DNA of 64,000 nucleotides from G051903925 sp051903925 (GTDB lineage Bacteria > Pseudomonadota > Alphaproteobacteria > Zavarziniales > Zavarziniaceae), in the NCBI RefSeq assembly GCF_051903925.1, contig NZ_CP173678.1, positions 3,906,001 through 3,970,000 of the forward strand, read 5' to 3'. Below, piece after piece: positions 9,332 through 17,878 of the stretch. Both the position numbers and the translations under genes were made by a program. The first letter of the stretch is position 1. Every line of letters begins with the position of its first letter. The notes beneath the pieces were generated by a model. The model saw only the letters and a program-made list of their open reading frames with translations. It made no database searches and was not told the DNA's origin.

Positions 9332-11253
9332 CAGGCCCGGGCGGTCAGGTCCCGCGAATCCTGGCCGAGCGCCACCAGTGCGGTGGCCACGATGTGGCGC
9401 GCGTTCAGGCCGGCCTGGTCGTACATGGCAAGGGGTGAATCATGGTCCTGGAACACGTCGGGCAGAACCATCGGCCGCACCTTGCAGCCATGGTCGAGCA
9501 GGCCCGACACGGCGAGGAAGTGCAGGACATGGCTGCCAAAGCCGCCGACCGAGCCTTCCTCGATGGTGATCAGCACCTCGTGCTCGCGCGCCAGGCGCCG
9601 GATCAGGTCCTCGTCCAGCGGCTTGGCGAAGCGGGCATCCGCGACGGTCGTCGACAGGCCCCGGGCCGCCAGTTCGTCCGCCGCCTTCAGGCATTCCTGA
9701 AGCCGCGTGCCCAGCGACAGCAGCGCGACCTTCGAGCCTTCGCGCATCACGCGGCCCTTGCCGATCTCCAGCACGGTGCCCCGCGTCGGCAGGTCCATGC
9801 CGACCCCCTCGCCCCGGGGAAAGCGGAAGGCGGACGGCCGGTCGTCGATCGCGGCGGCGGTGGCCACCATGTTCATCAGCTCGACCTCGTCGGCGCAGGC
9901 CATGATGACGAAGTTGGGCAGGCAGGCGAGATAGGCGATGTCGAACGACCCGGCATGGGTCGCCCCGTCGGCCCCCACCAGGCCGGCGCGGTCGATGGCG
10001 AAGCGCACGGGCAGCTTCTGCAATGCCACGTCGTGCACGACCTGGTCATAGCCGCGCTGCAGGAAGGTCGAATAGATCGCCGTGAACGGACGGAAACCCT
10101 CGGTCGCCAGGCCGGCGGCAAAGGTGACGCCATGCTGCTCGGCGATGCCGACGTCGAACGTGCGTTCCGGGAAGCGCTTGCCGAACACGTCCAGGCCGGT
10201 GCCCGACGGCATGGCCGCCGTGATGGCCACGATCTTGTCGTCGGTTTCCGCCTCGGCGATCAGGCTGTCGGCGAAGACGCGGGTATAGGCGGGGGCATTG
10301 GCCTTCGGCTTGGCCTGGGTGCCGGTGATGACGTCGAACTTGACCACGCCATGGTACTTGTCGGCCGCCGCCTCGGCCGGGGGATAGCCCTTGCCCTTCT
10401 GCGTCACGACATGGACCAGGATCGGGCCTTCGTCCGCGTCGCGCACGTTCTTCAGGATCGGCACCAGCGCGTCCAGGTCGTGCCCGTCGATCGGCCCCAC
10501 ATAGTAGAAGCCCATTTCCTCGAACAGGGTGCCGCCACCGGCCACGATGCCCCGGGCATAGGATTCCGCCCGCTTGGCCGTGCGGCCGATCGACTTGGGC
10601 AGGTGCTCGGTGATCTGCTTCGCCATGTGGCGCAGCGAGGTATAGGAGTGCGACGACACCAGACGCGCCAGGTAGTGGCTCATCGCCCCGACCGGGGGTG
10701 CGATCGACATGTCGTTGTCGTTCAGGATGACGATCAGGCGGCTGTTCAGGTAGCCGGCATTGTTCATCGCCTCGTACGCCATGCCGGCGCTGATCGAGCC
10801 GTCGCCGATCACGGCGACCACGTTGTTGTTGCCGCCCGACAGGTCGCGCGCCACCGCCATGCCCAGCCCGGCCGAGATCGAGGTCGAGCTGTGGGCCGCG
10901 CCAAAGGGGTCGTACTCGCTCTCGGACCGCTTGGTGAAGCCGGACAGGCCGCCGCCCTGGCGCAGCGTGCGGATGCGGTCGCGCCGGCCGGTCAGGATCT
11001 TGTGCGGATAGGCCTGGTGCCCGACGTCCCAGATGATGCGGTCGCGCGGCGTGTCAAAGACGTGGTGCAGGGCGACCGTCAGCTCGACCACGCCCAGGCC
11101 CGCCCCCAGGTGTCCGCCGGTGATCGACACCGCGTCGATCGTCTCGGTCCGCAGTTCGTCGGCCAGCTGCCGCAATTGCGACTGCTCCAGCCGACGGACG
11201 TCGAACGGATAGTTGACCGTGTCCAGCAGCGGGGTCTTTGAGGATTCGGCCAC
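9331..11253 (-). CDS. dxs: 1-deoxy-D-xylulose-5-phosphate synthase
   Basis: 640 residues, full length for DXS. The thiamine-diphosphate enzyme condenses pyruvate and glyceraldehyde 3-phosphate, the entry step of the MEP isoprenoid pathway. Visible features: GHQAYPHKILTGR, the ThDP/Mg motif GDGSISAGMAYEAMNNA, and the transketolase-type C-terminal half with DRAGLVGADGATHAG and GSVGGFGSHV. ispA lies 20 bp upstream on the same strand, so xseB-ispA-dxs-tlyA form one isoprenoid-linked operon. It would feed precursors to crtE and bacteriochlorophyll phytylation. Confidence 0.97.
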
Positions 11254-11273
11254 GATGGTCCTTTCGCTCTCTC

Positions 11274-12179
11274 TCAGGCCCGGCGGCTCAGGATATGAGC
11301 GGCGAGCTGGCGCAGCAGGCGCGCCTTGTCGTCAAAATGGTCGAGATGGGCCACCGCCTGGTCGGCCAGCAGCGCCGCCTGGGTGCGCGCGCGCTCGACC
11401 CCCAGGATAGAGACGAAGGTCGCCTTGCCTGCGGCCTCGTCCTTGCCCACGGCCTTGCCGGCCAGGCCGGCATCGCCCTCGACGTCGATCAGGTCGTCGG
11501 TGATCTGGAACGCCAGGCCCAGGTCATGGGCATAGTGCTGCAGGGCATGGCGGCAGGTCTCGCTCGCCTTGCCCAGGATGGCGCCGGCCTCGGCGCCGAA
11601 GCTGATCAGCGCCCCGGTCTTCAGCTGCTGCAGCCGCGTGATCGCGGCCAGGTCATAGCCCGCCCCGGGTGCGGCCAGGTCGATCATCTGCCCGCCCACC
11701 ATGCCGCGCGCGCCGGCGGCATGGGCCAGCTTCGCCACCAGTTCGCAGCGCACATGCGGGTCGGGATGGGTATCGGGATCGGCCAGGATGTCGAAGGCAA
11801 GCGTCAGCAGGGCATCACCGGCCAGCACGGCCGTCGCCTCGTCGAACGCCTTGTGCACGGTGGGCTTGCCCCGGCGCATGTCGTCGTCGTCCATGCACGG
11901 CAGGTCGTCATGGATCAGGGAATAGACGTGCACGCATTCCAGCGCGGCCGCCACGCGCAGCGCCGAATGGCGCAGCACGCCGAACAGGTGGGCCGAGGCC
12001 AGGACCAGGAACGGGCGCAGGCGCTTGCCACCGCCCAGCACGGCATAGCGCATCGCCTCCATCACCCGGGCCTCGTGCCCGGTGGGTGCCGGCAGCAGCT
12101 GGTTCAGCGTGTGCTCGACCGACTCGACACAGTCGGCCAGGGCCCCCTCCAGGCTCAGGCTCGCGAATTCAGACGACAT
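11274..12179 (-). CDS. ispA: polyprenyl synthetase, farnesyl (or geranylgeranyl) diphosphate synthase
   Basis: 301 residues. It condenses IPP with allylic diphosphates. The first aspartate-rich motif is DDLPCMDDDDMRRGKPT and the second DDLIDVEGD, and KTGALISF is conserved between them. Its place between xseB (11-bp overlap) and dxs is the classical IspA neighbourhood. A second, diverged prenyl synthase (crtE at 57 kb) is present, which supports FPP as the product here, although product length cannot be read reliably from sequence alone. Confidence 0.93.
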   Translation of the reverse strand: MSSEFASLSLEGALADCVESVEHTLNQLLPAPTGHEARVMEAMRYAVLGGGKRLRPFLVLASAHLFGVLRHSALRVAAALECVHVYSLIHDDLPCMDDDDMRRGKPTVHKAFDEATAVLAGDALLTLAFDILADPDTHPDPHVRCELVAKLAHAAGARGMVGGQMIDLAAPGAGYDLAAITRLQQLKTGALISFGAEAGAILGKASETCRHALQHYAHDLGLAFQITDDLIDVEGDAGLAGKAVGKDEAAGKATFVSILGVERARTQAALLADQAVAHLDHFDDKARLLRQLAAHILSRRA

Positions 12180-12426
12180 CGGCGGCGCGCGCCTCGACAG
12201 TTCCGTCCGTCCCCAGGACGATGCGTTCGACGCGCGTGCGCGCGGTCTCGAGCTTGGCCTCGCAATGGCGCTTCAGGTGCACGCCGCGGCCATAGATCTC
12301 GATCGACTCCTCAAGCTCCACCTTGCCCTCTTCCAGTCGGCGGACGATGTCCTCAAGCGCCTTCAACGCCTGCTCGAAGCTCATCGCCGCAATATCGGCG
12401 GGCAGGGAATCAGCCACGCTGCTCAT
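12169..12426 (-). CDS. xseB: exodeoxyribonuclease VII small subunit
   Basis: 85 residues, the usual size. The conserved core FEQALKALEDIVRRLEEGKV followed by LEESIEIYGRG forms the helical hairpin that binds XseA. Exonuclease VII degrades single-stranded DNA in both directions. The 3' end overlaps ispA by 11 bp, the typical xseB-ispA arrangement. xseA is not in this window. Confidence 0.95.
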   Translation of the reverse strand: MSSVADSLPADIAAMSFEQALKALEDIVRRLEEGKVELEESIEIYGRGVHLKRHCEAKLETARTRVERIVLGTDGTVEARAADVV

Positions 12427-12529
12427 TCAGTGCTCCAAAAGCCGCGGCATCCTAGCAAGTGTGACCCTGCGACGCCACGTCGCCACCCGGGGGCCAGACG
12501 CATTGGCGGGAATGCCCGACGCGATGTGA

Positions 12530-13456
12530 CTAGATTGTCATCAATGCCCGGACATGCGCTGCGGCGGAGCGGGCCAGGGCGTGAAGGTCATACCCCCCTT
12601 CGAGGCAGGACACAATCCGCCCACCCGCATGCCGTGCCGCAACCGCGCCCAGCATGGCGGTCACCGCTGCATAGTCCCGCTCGTGCAGGCGCAGGTTGGC
12701 CATCGGATCGTCCTCGTGCCCGTCGAATCCGGCAGAGATCATGACCAGCTCCGGCCGAAACGCGTCGAGCGCCGGCACGATCTGCTGCTCGAACGCCGCC
12801 AGCAGGTCGTCGCCGCCCGCGAACGGCGGCAGCGGCACGTTCAGGACGTTGCCATGGCCCCGCTCGCCCGCACGCCCCGTCCCGGGATAGAGCGGCCATT
12901 GATGGGTCGAGGCATAGAAGAAATCAGGCTCCAGAAGGGCCATGTCCTGGCTGCCATTGCCATGATGGACATCGAAGTCGACCACCGCCACGCGCGTGAT
13001 GCCGTGCACGGCGCGGGCGTGCGCCGCCCCCACCATCACGTTGTTGAACAGGCAAAAGCCCATGGCCCGGCGCGGCGTCGCATGGTGCCCGGGCGGGCGC
13101 ACCGCGCAGAAGGCATTGCGTGCGGCCCCCGCCATCACGGCGTCGACGCCCGCCACCGCCGCCCCCGCGGCACGCAAGGCAGCCTCTGCCGACTGGGGGC
13201 ACACCACCGTGTCCTCGTCGATATGGTCCAGCCCATCGCGCGGCAGTGCCGCCAGCAGCGCCTCGACATGGGCGCGGGGATGGACGCGGGACAGCTGCTC
13301 AAGCGTCGCCAGCGGCGCCTCGCGGCGCTCCAGATAGGCGAATTCCTCCGCCTCCAGTGCCGCCAGCACCGCCCGCAGGCGGTCGGGGCATTCAGGATGA
13401 TGCGGGCCGGTCTGATGCGCCAGGCACGCCGAATGGCTCAGCAGGATGGTGCTCAC
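12530..13456 (-). CDS. histone deacetylase family protein (acetylpolyamine amidohydrolase/AcuC-like)
   Basis: 308 residues from a GTG at 13454-13456; the frame stays open upstream but carries no homology there. The zinc-hydrolase motifs are present: HPECPDRL near the N-terminus, RPPGHHAT (the His-His pair), GFCLFNN, and the zinc-binding DFDVHHGNG, followed by SAGFDGHEDDP and LEGGYDL near the C-terminus. Bacterial members deacetylate acetyl-lysine or acetylated polyamines or related amides. It is separated from xseB by about 100 bp; co-transcription is possible. Confidence 0.92.
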   Translation of the reverse strand: MSTILLSHSACLAHQTGPHHPECPDRLRAVLAALEAEEFAYLERREAPLATLEQLSRVHPRAHVEALLAALPRDGLDHIDEDTVVCPQSAEAALRAAGAAVAGVDAVMAGAARNAFCAVRPPGHHATPRRAMGFCLFNNVMVGAAHARAVHGITRVAVVDFDVHHGNGSQDMALLEPDFFYASTHQWPLYPGTGRAGERGHGNVLNVPLPPFAGGDDLLAAFEQQIVPALDAFRPELVMISAGFDGHEDDPMANLRLHERDYAAVTAMLGAVAARHAGGRIVSCLEGGYDLHALARSAAAHVRALMTI

Positions 13457-13524
13457 GCGCCAAGGTGCGATCCCGCCCCGCGTTTGGCAAGCGGCCGCAA
13501 TGCCGCTGCCCTGTCCCCGCCGGC

Positions 13525-14574
13525 TCAGGCGGCTGCGGTCGCCGGCTGAAGGCTCCGCCAGCGGTCGACGCCGCCGGCGTCGGGCTCGCGCACCACCAGG
13601 CCCCGTCCTTCCAGGCAATGCAGGTGGGCCAGGCTCTCGCCGATGGCCAGGCCCACTTCCCGCCCCTCGATCCGCTTCCGGAACAGGATGGAAAAGACGT
13701 CCAGCGCCCGCTTGGGCTCCACGCACTGGGCGTGCAGATCGGCCAGGCGGCTCTCGTGCCCCTCGATCAGGCGGGACAGGCGCCAGTGCAGGCCGCGGAA
13801 CGGCTCGTTGTGCGCGGGCAGGACCAGCGTGTCGTCCGGCACCGTGTCGCGGATGCGTGCCAGCGATTCCAGCCAGTCCTCCAGCGGATTGGCCCCCGGC
13901 TCGCTGGGATGGACCGAGACGTTGGACGAGATGCGCGGCAGGACCTGGTCGCCGGCGATGAACAGGCCCCGCGCCGGGCACCACAGGCAGGCGTGCTCGG
14001 GCGCATGGCCGCGGCCCACGACCACCTGCCAGTCATCCTCGCCGATGCGAAAGACCTCGCCATCGACCATGCGACGGAAGGCGGTCGGCAGCGGCACCAC
14101 GCCCCGGGCAAATCCACTCTGCCCGCGCGCGCGGATCGCCTCCAGCATCTCGGGCTCCAGCCCGGCGCGGCGATAGAATTCCAGCACCTCCGCCGGCGGC
14201 TCGTCGCGGATGTCCAGTGCCAGCACGCGGCAGAACAGGTATTCCGTCCGCGTCATCCACAGCGGCGCATTCCAGCGGCTGGTCAGCCAGCCGGCCTGGC
14301 CGACATGGTCCGGATGATAATGGGTGACGATGACCCGCTTGACCGGCCGCCCGCCCAGGGTCGCGGCAAAGACCTTTTCCCAGTTCTGCTTGGTGTCGCG
14401 GCCGCGAATGCCGGTATCGACGATCGTCCAGCCGTCGCCGTCCCGCAGGAGGTACAGGTTGATGTGGTCCAGCGCCATGGGCAGCGGCATGCGCACCCAG
14501 TGCACGCCGTCCGCCACCTCGATCGTGGTGCCGGGTTCGGGACGGTCGGGAAACGGATAGATCAGTCCGGCCAA
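13525..14574 (-). CDS. metallo-beta-lactamase-fold hydrolase
   Basis: 349 residues. The zinc-binding motif THYHPDHVGQAGW (HxHxDH) lies around residue 83, preceded by TIVDTGIRG, a standard start of the fold, with a later AGDQVLPR segment supplying another ligand region. The C-terminal about 100 residues form a winged-helix-like tail (HLHCLEGRGLVVREPDAGG) as in glyoxalase-II-like/LACTB2-type hydrolases. Such proteins act on thioesters, nucleotides or small esters; the substrate is undetermined. It is upstream of the HDAC-like gene on the same strand with a 68-bp gap. Confidence 0.88.
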   Translation of the reverse strand: MAGLIYPFPDRPEPGTTIEVADGVHWVRMPLPMALDHINLYLLRDGDGWTIVDTGIRGRDTKQNWEKVFAATLGGRPVKRVIVTHYHPDHVGQAGWLTSRWNAPLWMTRTEYLFCRVLALDIRDEPPAEVLEFYRRAGLEPEMLEAIRARGQSGFARGVVPLPTAFRRMVDGEVFRIGEDDWQVVVGRGHAPEHACLWCPARGLFIAGDQVLPRISSNVSVHPSEPGANPLEDWLESLARIRDTVPDDTLVLPAHNEPFRGLHWRLSRLIEGHESRLADLHAQCVEPKRALDVFSILFRKRIEGREVGLAIGESLAHLHCLEGRGLVVREPDAGGVDRWRSLQPATAAA

Positions 14575-14786
14575 GAGGGTTCACCCTGCCCTGCCGCGAG
14601 GCAAACCTGCGAAACCCGGACCAATGCCCGACCGAGGCGACACCTGCGCACTTGAAAGATGACCGGATTGTAGGGGGGGACGCACCCCAGTCAACAGCAG
14701 CGGACCGTCAACGATGGTGGGCCGCGCGCCAACGCACGCGGGACGTGCCGGGCCGGCGGCGCCGACCCGATGCCGGGACCTGCCGT

Positions 14787-15008
14787 TCAGCAGGCGGTGC
14801 GGGTGGCAAGAGCCTGGTTGAAGCAATCCGAATTGCGGTCGTGCATGGCGTTGACGTTCCCGCCCAGCGCGGTGACGCCCACGATGATCGCCACCGCGAT
14901 CATCGCCGCGATCAGGCCGTACTCGATTGCCGTCGCACCGTCCTCGTCGCGGAGGAATGCGACGACACGCCCGGCCACACCCCTTCCGAAGTCCGAAGAT
15001 GCCGACAT
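14787..15008 (-). CDS. Flp/Fap-type IVb pilin
   Basis: 73 residues. A short leader is followed by the processing motif GATAIEYGLIAAMIAVAIIVG, with a Gly before the mature N-terminus, Glu at +5 and a hydrophobic helix, typical of Flp pilins cleaved by a TadV/CpaA prepilin peptidase. The C-terminus has two cysteines (SDCFNQ and the final Cys). It is an orphan here: no tad/cpa assembly genes are nearby. Upstream is a sigma-54-like promoter candidate and a palindrome. Confidence 0.93.
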   Translation of the reverse strand: MSASSDFGRGVAGRVVAFLRDEDGATAIEYGLIAAMIAVAIIVGVTALGGNVNAMHDRNSDCFNQALATRTAC

Positions 15009-15038
15009 CTGCGTTCCTCACAGACTAATCACGGATTT

Positions 15039-15055
15039 GTGATTGATCATCACAT
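15039..15055 (-). promoter_or_regulatory. 17-bp inverted repeat in the pilin leader
   Basis: TGTGAT-TGATC-ATCACA has perfect 6-bp arms around a 5-bp centre, 31 bp upstream of the pilin start. It resembles CRP/FNR-superfamily half-sites, but the spacing between TGTGA and TCACA is 7, not the usual 6. If the -24/-12 element upstream is real, this palindrome would sit just downstream of the transcription start and could act as an operator. Confidence 0.35.
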
Positions 15056-15070
15056 ACCGTACACCGGCGC

Positions 15071-15085
15071 GCAAGCGCTGTTCCA
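15071..15085 (-). promoter_or_regulatory. candidate sigma-54 (-24/-12) promoter for the Flp pilin
   Basis: On the minus strand TGGAAC-N5-TTGCG has GG and GC separated by exactly 10 bases, matching the TGGCAC-N5-TTGC consensus except for one base. A start about 12 nt further on would leave a leader of roughly 50 nt before the pilin ATG. Single-site matches occur by chance, so this is tentative. Confidence 0.35.
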
Positions 15086-15134
15086 CGCTGTGTCGCACGA
15101 CCTCCCTTAACAAACCGTCAAGGCGAAGGCTGGT

Positions 15135-15938
15135 TCAGCCGGGGGTGGCGGCCTCGCGGTCGCGCTTCTTCTCGATCATGCGGACGGTCAGGATCGAGAT
15201 CTCGTAGAGCAGCAGCATGGGCAGGGCCAGGCTGACCTGGCTGATCACGTCGGGCGGGGTCACCACCGCGGCAAAGGCGAACACGCCGACGATCGCGTAC
15301 TTGCGCACGCGGGCCAGCCCCTCGGACGACACGATACCCGCCCGCCCCAGCAGCGTCAGCACGACCGGCAACTGGAACGACACGCCAAAGGCCAGGATCA
15401 GCGCGGTGACCAGCGACAGGTACTCGTTCACCTTGGGCAAGGCCTGCATGTCCTCGGTCTGGAAACTGAGAAAGAAGTGCCAGGCCATGGGAAAGATCAG
15501 GTAGTACAGCATCGCCGCACCCAGCAGGAACAGGATGGGCGAGGCGACCAGGAACGGCCAGAAGGCCTGGCGCTCGTTCTTGTACAGGCCAGGCGCCACG
15601 AACATGTAGACCTGACTGGCGACGATTGGAAACGACAGAAACAGCGCGCCAAAGAAGGCGACCTTCAGGTAGGTGAAGAAGGCTTCCGTCAGGTCGGTAT
15701 AGATCATCCGCACCGGCTCCTGCGCCAGCTGCCCCTCGACCACGGGGCGCGCCGATTCCATGGCCGCGAACAGCGGATGGGTCAGGAAGCGATAGATGTC
15801 GGCCGAGAAGATGTAGCAGATGACGAACGCGACCAGGATCGCGCTCACGATATAGACCAGGCGGCGGCGCAGCTCGATCAGGTGGTCGAGCAGCGGCGCG
15901 CGACTGGCCTCGACCTCGTCTTCGACATTGTCCGTCAT
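15135..15938 (-). CDS. tatC: twin-arginine translocase subunit TatC
   Basis: 267 residues from ATG 15938. The N-terminus LLDHLIELRRRLVY is the TatC signature that contacts the twin-arginine signal peptide, and six hydrophobic helices follow with FGVSFQLPVVLTLLGRAG. TatC is the receptor core of the Tat pathway in the inner membrane and exports folded cofactor proteins. It is the last gene of tatA-tatB-tatC; tatB ends 7 bp upstream. Confidence 0.96.
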   Translation of the reverse strand: MTDNVEDEVEASRAPLLDHLIELRRRLVYIVSAILVAFVICYIFSADIYRFLTHPLFAAMESARPVVEGQLAQEPVRMIYTDLTEAFFTYLKVAFFGALFLSFPIVASQVYMFVAPGLYKNERQAFWPFLVASPILFLLGAAMLYYLIFPMAWHFFLSFQTEDMQALPKVNEYLSLVTALILAFGVSFQLPVVLTLLGRAGIVSSEGLARVRKYAIVGVFAFAAVVTPPDVISQVSLALPMLLLYEISILTVRMIEKKRDREAATPG

Positions 15939-15945
15939 CGCTGCC

Positions 15946-16446
15946 TCAGGGTTCCGGCGGCCGGGGCACGGACCCCGCCGCGCGATCGGCCAGCGGCTCG
16001 ACCGGTGCCGGTGTCTCGGGCTGCGGCAGGTCGGGGGACTGGATCGGCCCGTGCAGGCCGGCCTGCACTTCGGCCGCAACAGGGGTCGGGACCGGCACCA
16101 CGCCCAGGTCGGCGGGCGATGGCCCTTCCCCTGCGGGAGGCGCGTCGGGTGGCTGGATGCTGTTGCCCGCGCCCGGACCGGCCGGCGGCGCCGGCGGGCG
16201 CGGTGGGCTGGCCGGGCCGGGATGCATGTCGATCCGGGTCGAGTCGCGCAGTTCCTGGTTGATCTTGTCCAGTTCCGCCTCGCGCGCCATCTCGTCCATC
16301 ACGCGCTGGAACTGGCCCGCCATCATGCGTGCGCGATTGGTCCAATAGCCGGCCCAGCGCATCAGCTTAGGCAGGTCCTTGGGGCCCACCACCACCAGCG
16401 CCACGACCAGGACCACGAACAGCTCGGACCAGCCGATATCGAACAT
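15946..16446 (-). CDS. tatB: twin-arginine translocase subunit TatB
   Basis: 166 residues. The N-terminal helix MFDIGWSELFVVLVVALVVVG and the following GPKDLPKLMRWAG match TatB, with an amphipathic helix to about residue 70 and a long Pro/Ala-rich, poorly conserved tail. TatB forms the substrate receptor with TatC. The gene lies between tatA (25-bp gap) and tatC (7-bp gap). Confidence 0.95.
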   Translation of the reverse strand: MFDIGWSELFVVLVVALVVVGPKDLPKLMRWAGYWTNRARMMAGQFQRVMDEMAREAELDKINQELRDSTRIDMHPGPASPPRPPAPPAGPGAGNSIQPPDAPPAGEGPSPADLGVVPVPTPVAAEVQAGLHGPIQSPDLPQPETPAPVEPLADRAAGSVPRPPEP

Positions 16447-16471
16447 TGTTGGATGCCGCGTCGTCGCGCGT

Positions 16472-16699
16472 TCAGACCTTGGGCCGGTCGTCGACCTTCG
16501 GCGCCTCGATCACCGAGGGCGGCGCATCGGGCGCCCGGGATGCCGGCGGCGGCGCCTTGTCGTCGTCGGACATGGTGGTGCGGAAGTTGCGGATGCCCTT
16601 GGCCACGTCGCCCATCAGGCCGGAAATCTTGCCGCGCCCGAACAGGACCACGACAAGCAGCACCACGACGAGGATATGCCAGAAGCTGAAAGCACCCAT
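16472..16699 (-). CDS. tatA: twin-arginine translocase subunit TatA
   Basis: 75 residues. A single N-terminal helix (FWHILVVVLLVVVLFGRGK) contains the FG(R)GK hinge, then an amphipathic helix and an acidic/proline tail (SDDDKAPPP). TatA oligomers form the translocation pathway. It is the first gene of the operon. About 90 bp separate it from the 3' end of the upstream iron-type ABC ATPase gene, so a tat promoter there is possible. Confidence 0.95.
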   Translation of the reverse strand: MGAFSFWHILVVVLLVVVLFGRGKISGLMGDVAKGIRNFRTTMSDDDKAPPPASRAPDAPPSVIEAPKVDDRPKV

Positions 16700-16789
16700 G
16701 CGCGTCTCCTTGCGGGGGCGGGTCCCGCCGGCGGCCGGATCATGGACCAGCCCATCTTGCGGTGCAACGCAACGGCCGGACCTGCGGCA

Positions 16790-17878
16790 CTAAGCGGCCG
16801 GGTGCACCCGGCGGGCCACCGCATCCACCTGGGCCGGGGCGGCATCGATGGCAAAGACATGGGCCTCCGCCGGATCCAGTTCCAGGGTGACCGCCTCGCC
16901 CGGGCTTGGCGCCAGGTGGCGCGGCAAGCGGGCCACGATGCGCGTGCCGACCGGGCTTTCCAGCGTCGCCAGCACCTCCGACCCCAGGATGCGCACCGCA
17001 TGGACGCTGGCCGGCATGGCTGCATCCCCGCTGCCCGGGCCCGCCAGGCGCACGCCATGGGGCCGCACCAGGACCTGGACCACGGTTCCTTCGGCCAGGC
17101 TGGCGGGCACCGATCCGAACGGCGTCATCACGCGGCCGCCCTGGACGATTCCGGCCAGCTCCGTCACCTCGCTGAAGAACCGCGCGACGCCGGCATCCAC
17201 CGGGTGGTCATAGAGCTCGGCCGGCGGCCCCTGCTGCACGATGCGGCCCTGGCGCATGATGGCGATGCGGTCCGCCATGCGCATCGCCTCCTCCGGGTCG
17301 TGGGTGACCAGCAGGGTGGCGACCCCGGCCCCCGACAGCAGGGCCAGCGTCTCGTCCCGCACGCGGTCGCGCAGGCGCACGTCCAGGCCAGAGAACGGCT
17401 CGTCCATCAGCATCACGCGCGGCCCCGGCGCCAGGGCGCGGACCAGCGCCACGCGCTGCTGCTCGCCGCCCGACAGCATATGGGGAAACGAATCGGCCAG
17501 GTGCTGCAGCCCCACCCGCTCCAGCGCGGCCAGGGCCGTGCGCCGCCGCGCCGCCGCCTCGCCCCCCAGGCCAAATGCGACATTGGCCGCCACGCTCAGG
17601 TGCGGGAACAGGGCATAATCCTGGAAGATCAGTCCGATCTGCCGTGCCTCTGGCGCGACATGGACGCCGCGCCCTGCCACCGTCTCGTCGCCGATGGCGA
17701 TGCGTCCCGCCTGCAGCCGTTCCAGGCCGGCCACCAGGCGCAGGACCGTCGTCTTGCCACAGCCCGACGGGCCCAGCAGGCACATGACCTCGCCCGGGCC
17801 GACGGCCAGGTCGACCCCGGCCACCGCCTCGAACGCGCCATAGCGGTGGCCCACCTGCCCCAGTTCAAGAGCCGGCAT
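16790..17878 (-). CDS. fbpC: ABC transporter ATP-binding protein, ferric-iron type (FbpC-like)
   Basis: 362 residues. Walker A is GPSGCGKTT (36-44), the signature LSGGEQQRVALVRAL and Walker B VMLMDEPFSGLD, with THDPEEAMRMAD for the switch histidine. The C-terminal about 120 residues form a TOBE-like domain (VLVRPHGVRL), as in FbpC/PotA transporters. It overlaps the permease gene by 14 bp. The iron assignment rests mainly on the fused double permease next door. No periplasmic binding protein is present in the block. Confidence 0.82.
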   Translation of the reverse strand: MPALELGQVGHRYGAFEAVAGVDLAVGPGEVMCLLGPSGCGKTTVLRLVAGLERLQAGRIAIGDETVAGRGVHVAPEARQIGLIFQDYALFPHLSVAANVAFGLGGEAAARRRTALAALERVGLQHLADSFPHMLSGGEQQRVALVRALAPGPRVMLMDEPFSGLDVRLRDRVRDETLALLSGAGVATLLVTHDPEEAMRMADRIAIMRQGRIVQQGPPAELYDHPVDAGVARFFSEVTELAGIVQGGRVMTPFGSVPASLAEGTVVQVLVRPHGVRLAGPGSGDAAMPASVHAVRILGSEVLATLESPVGTRIVARLPRHLAPSPGEAVTLELDPAEAHVFAIDAAPAQVDAVARRVHPAA

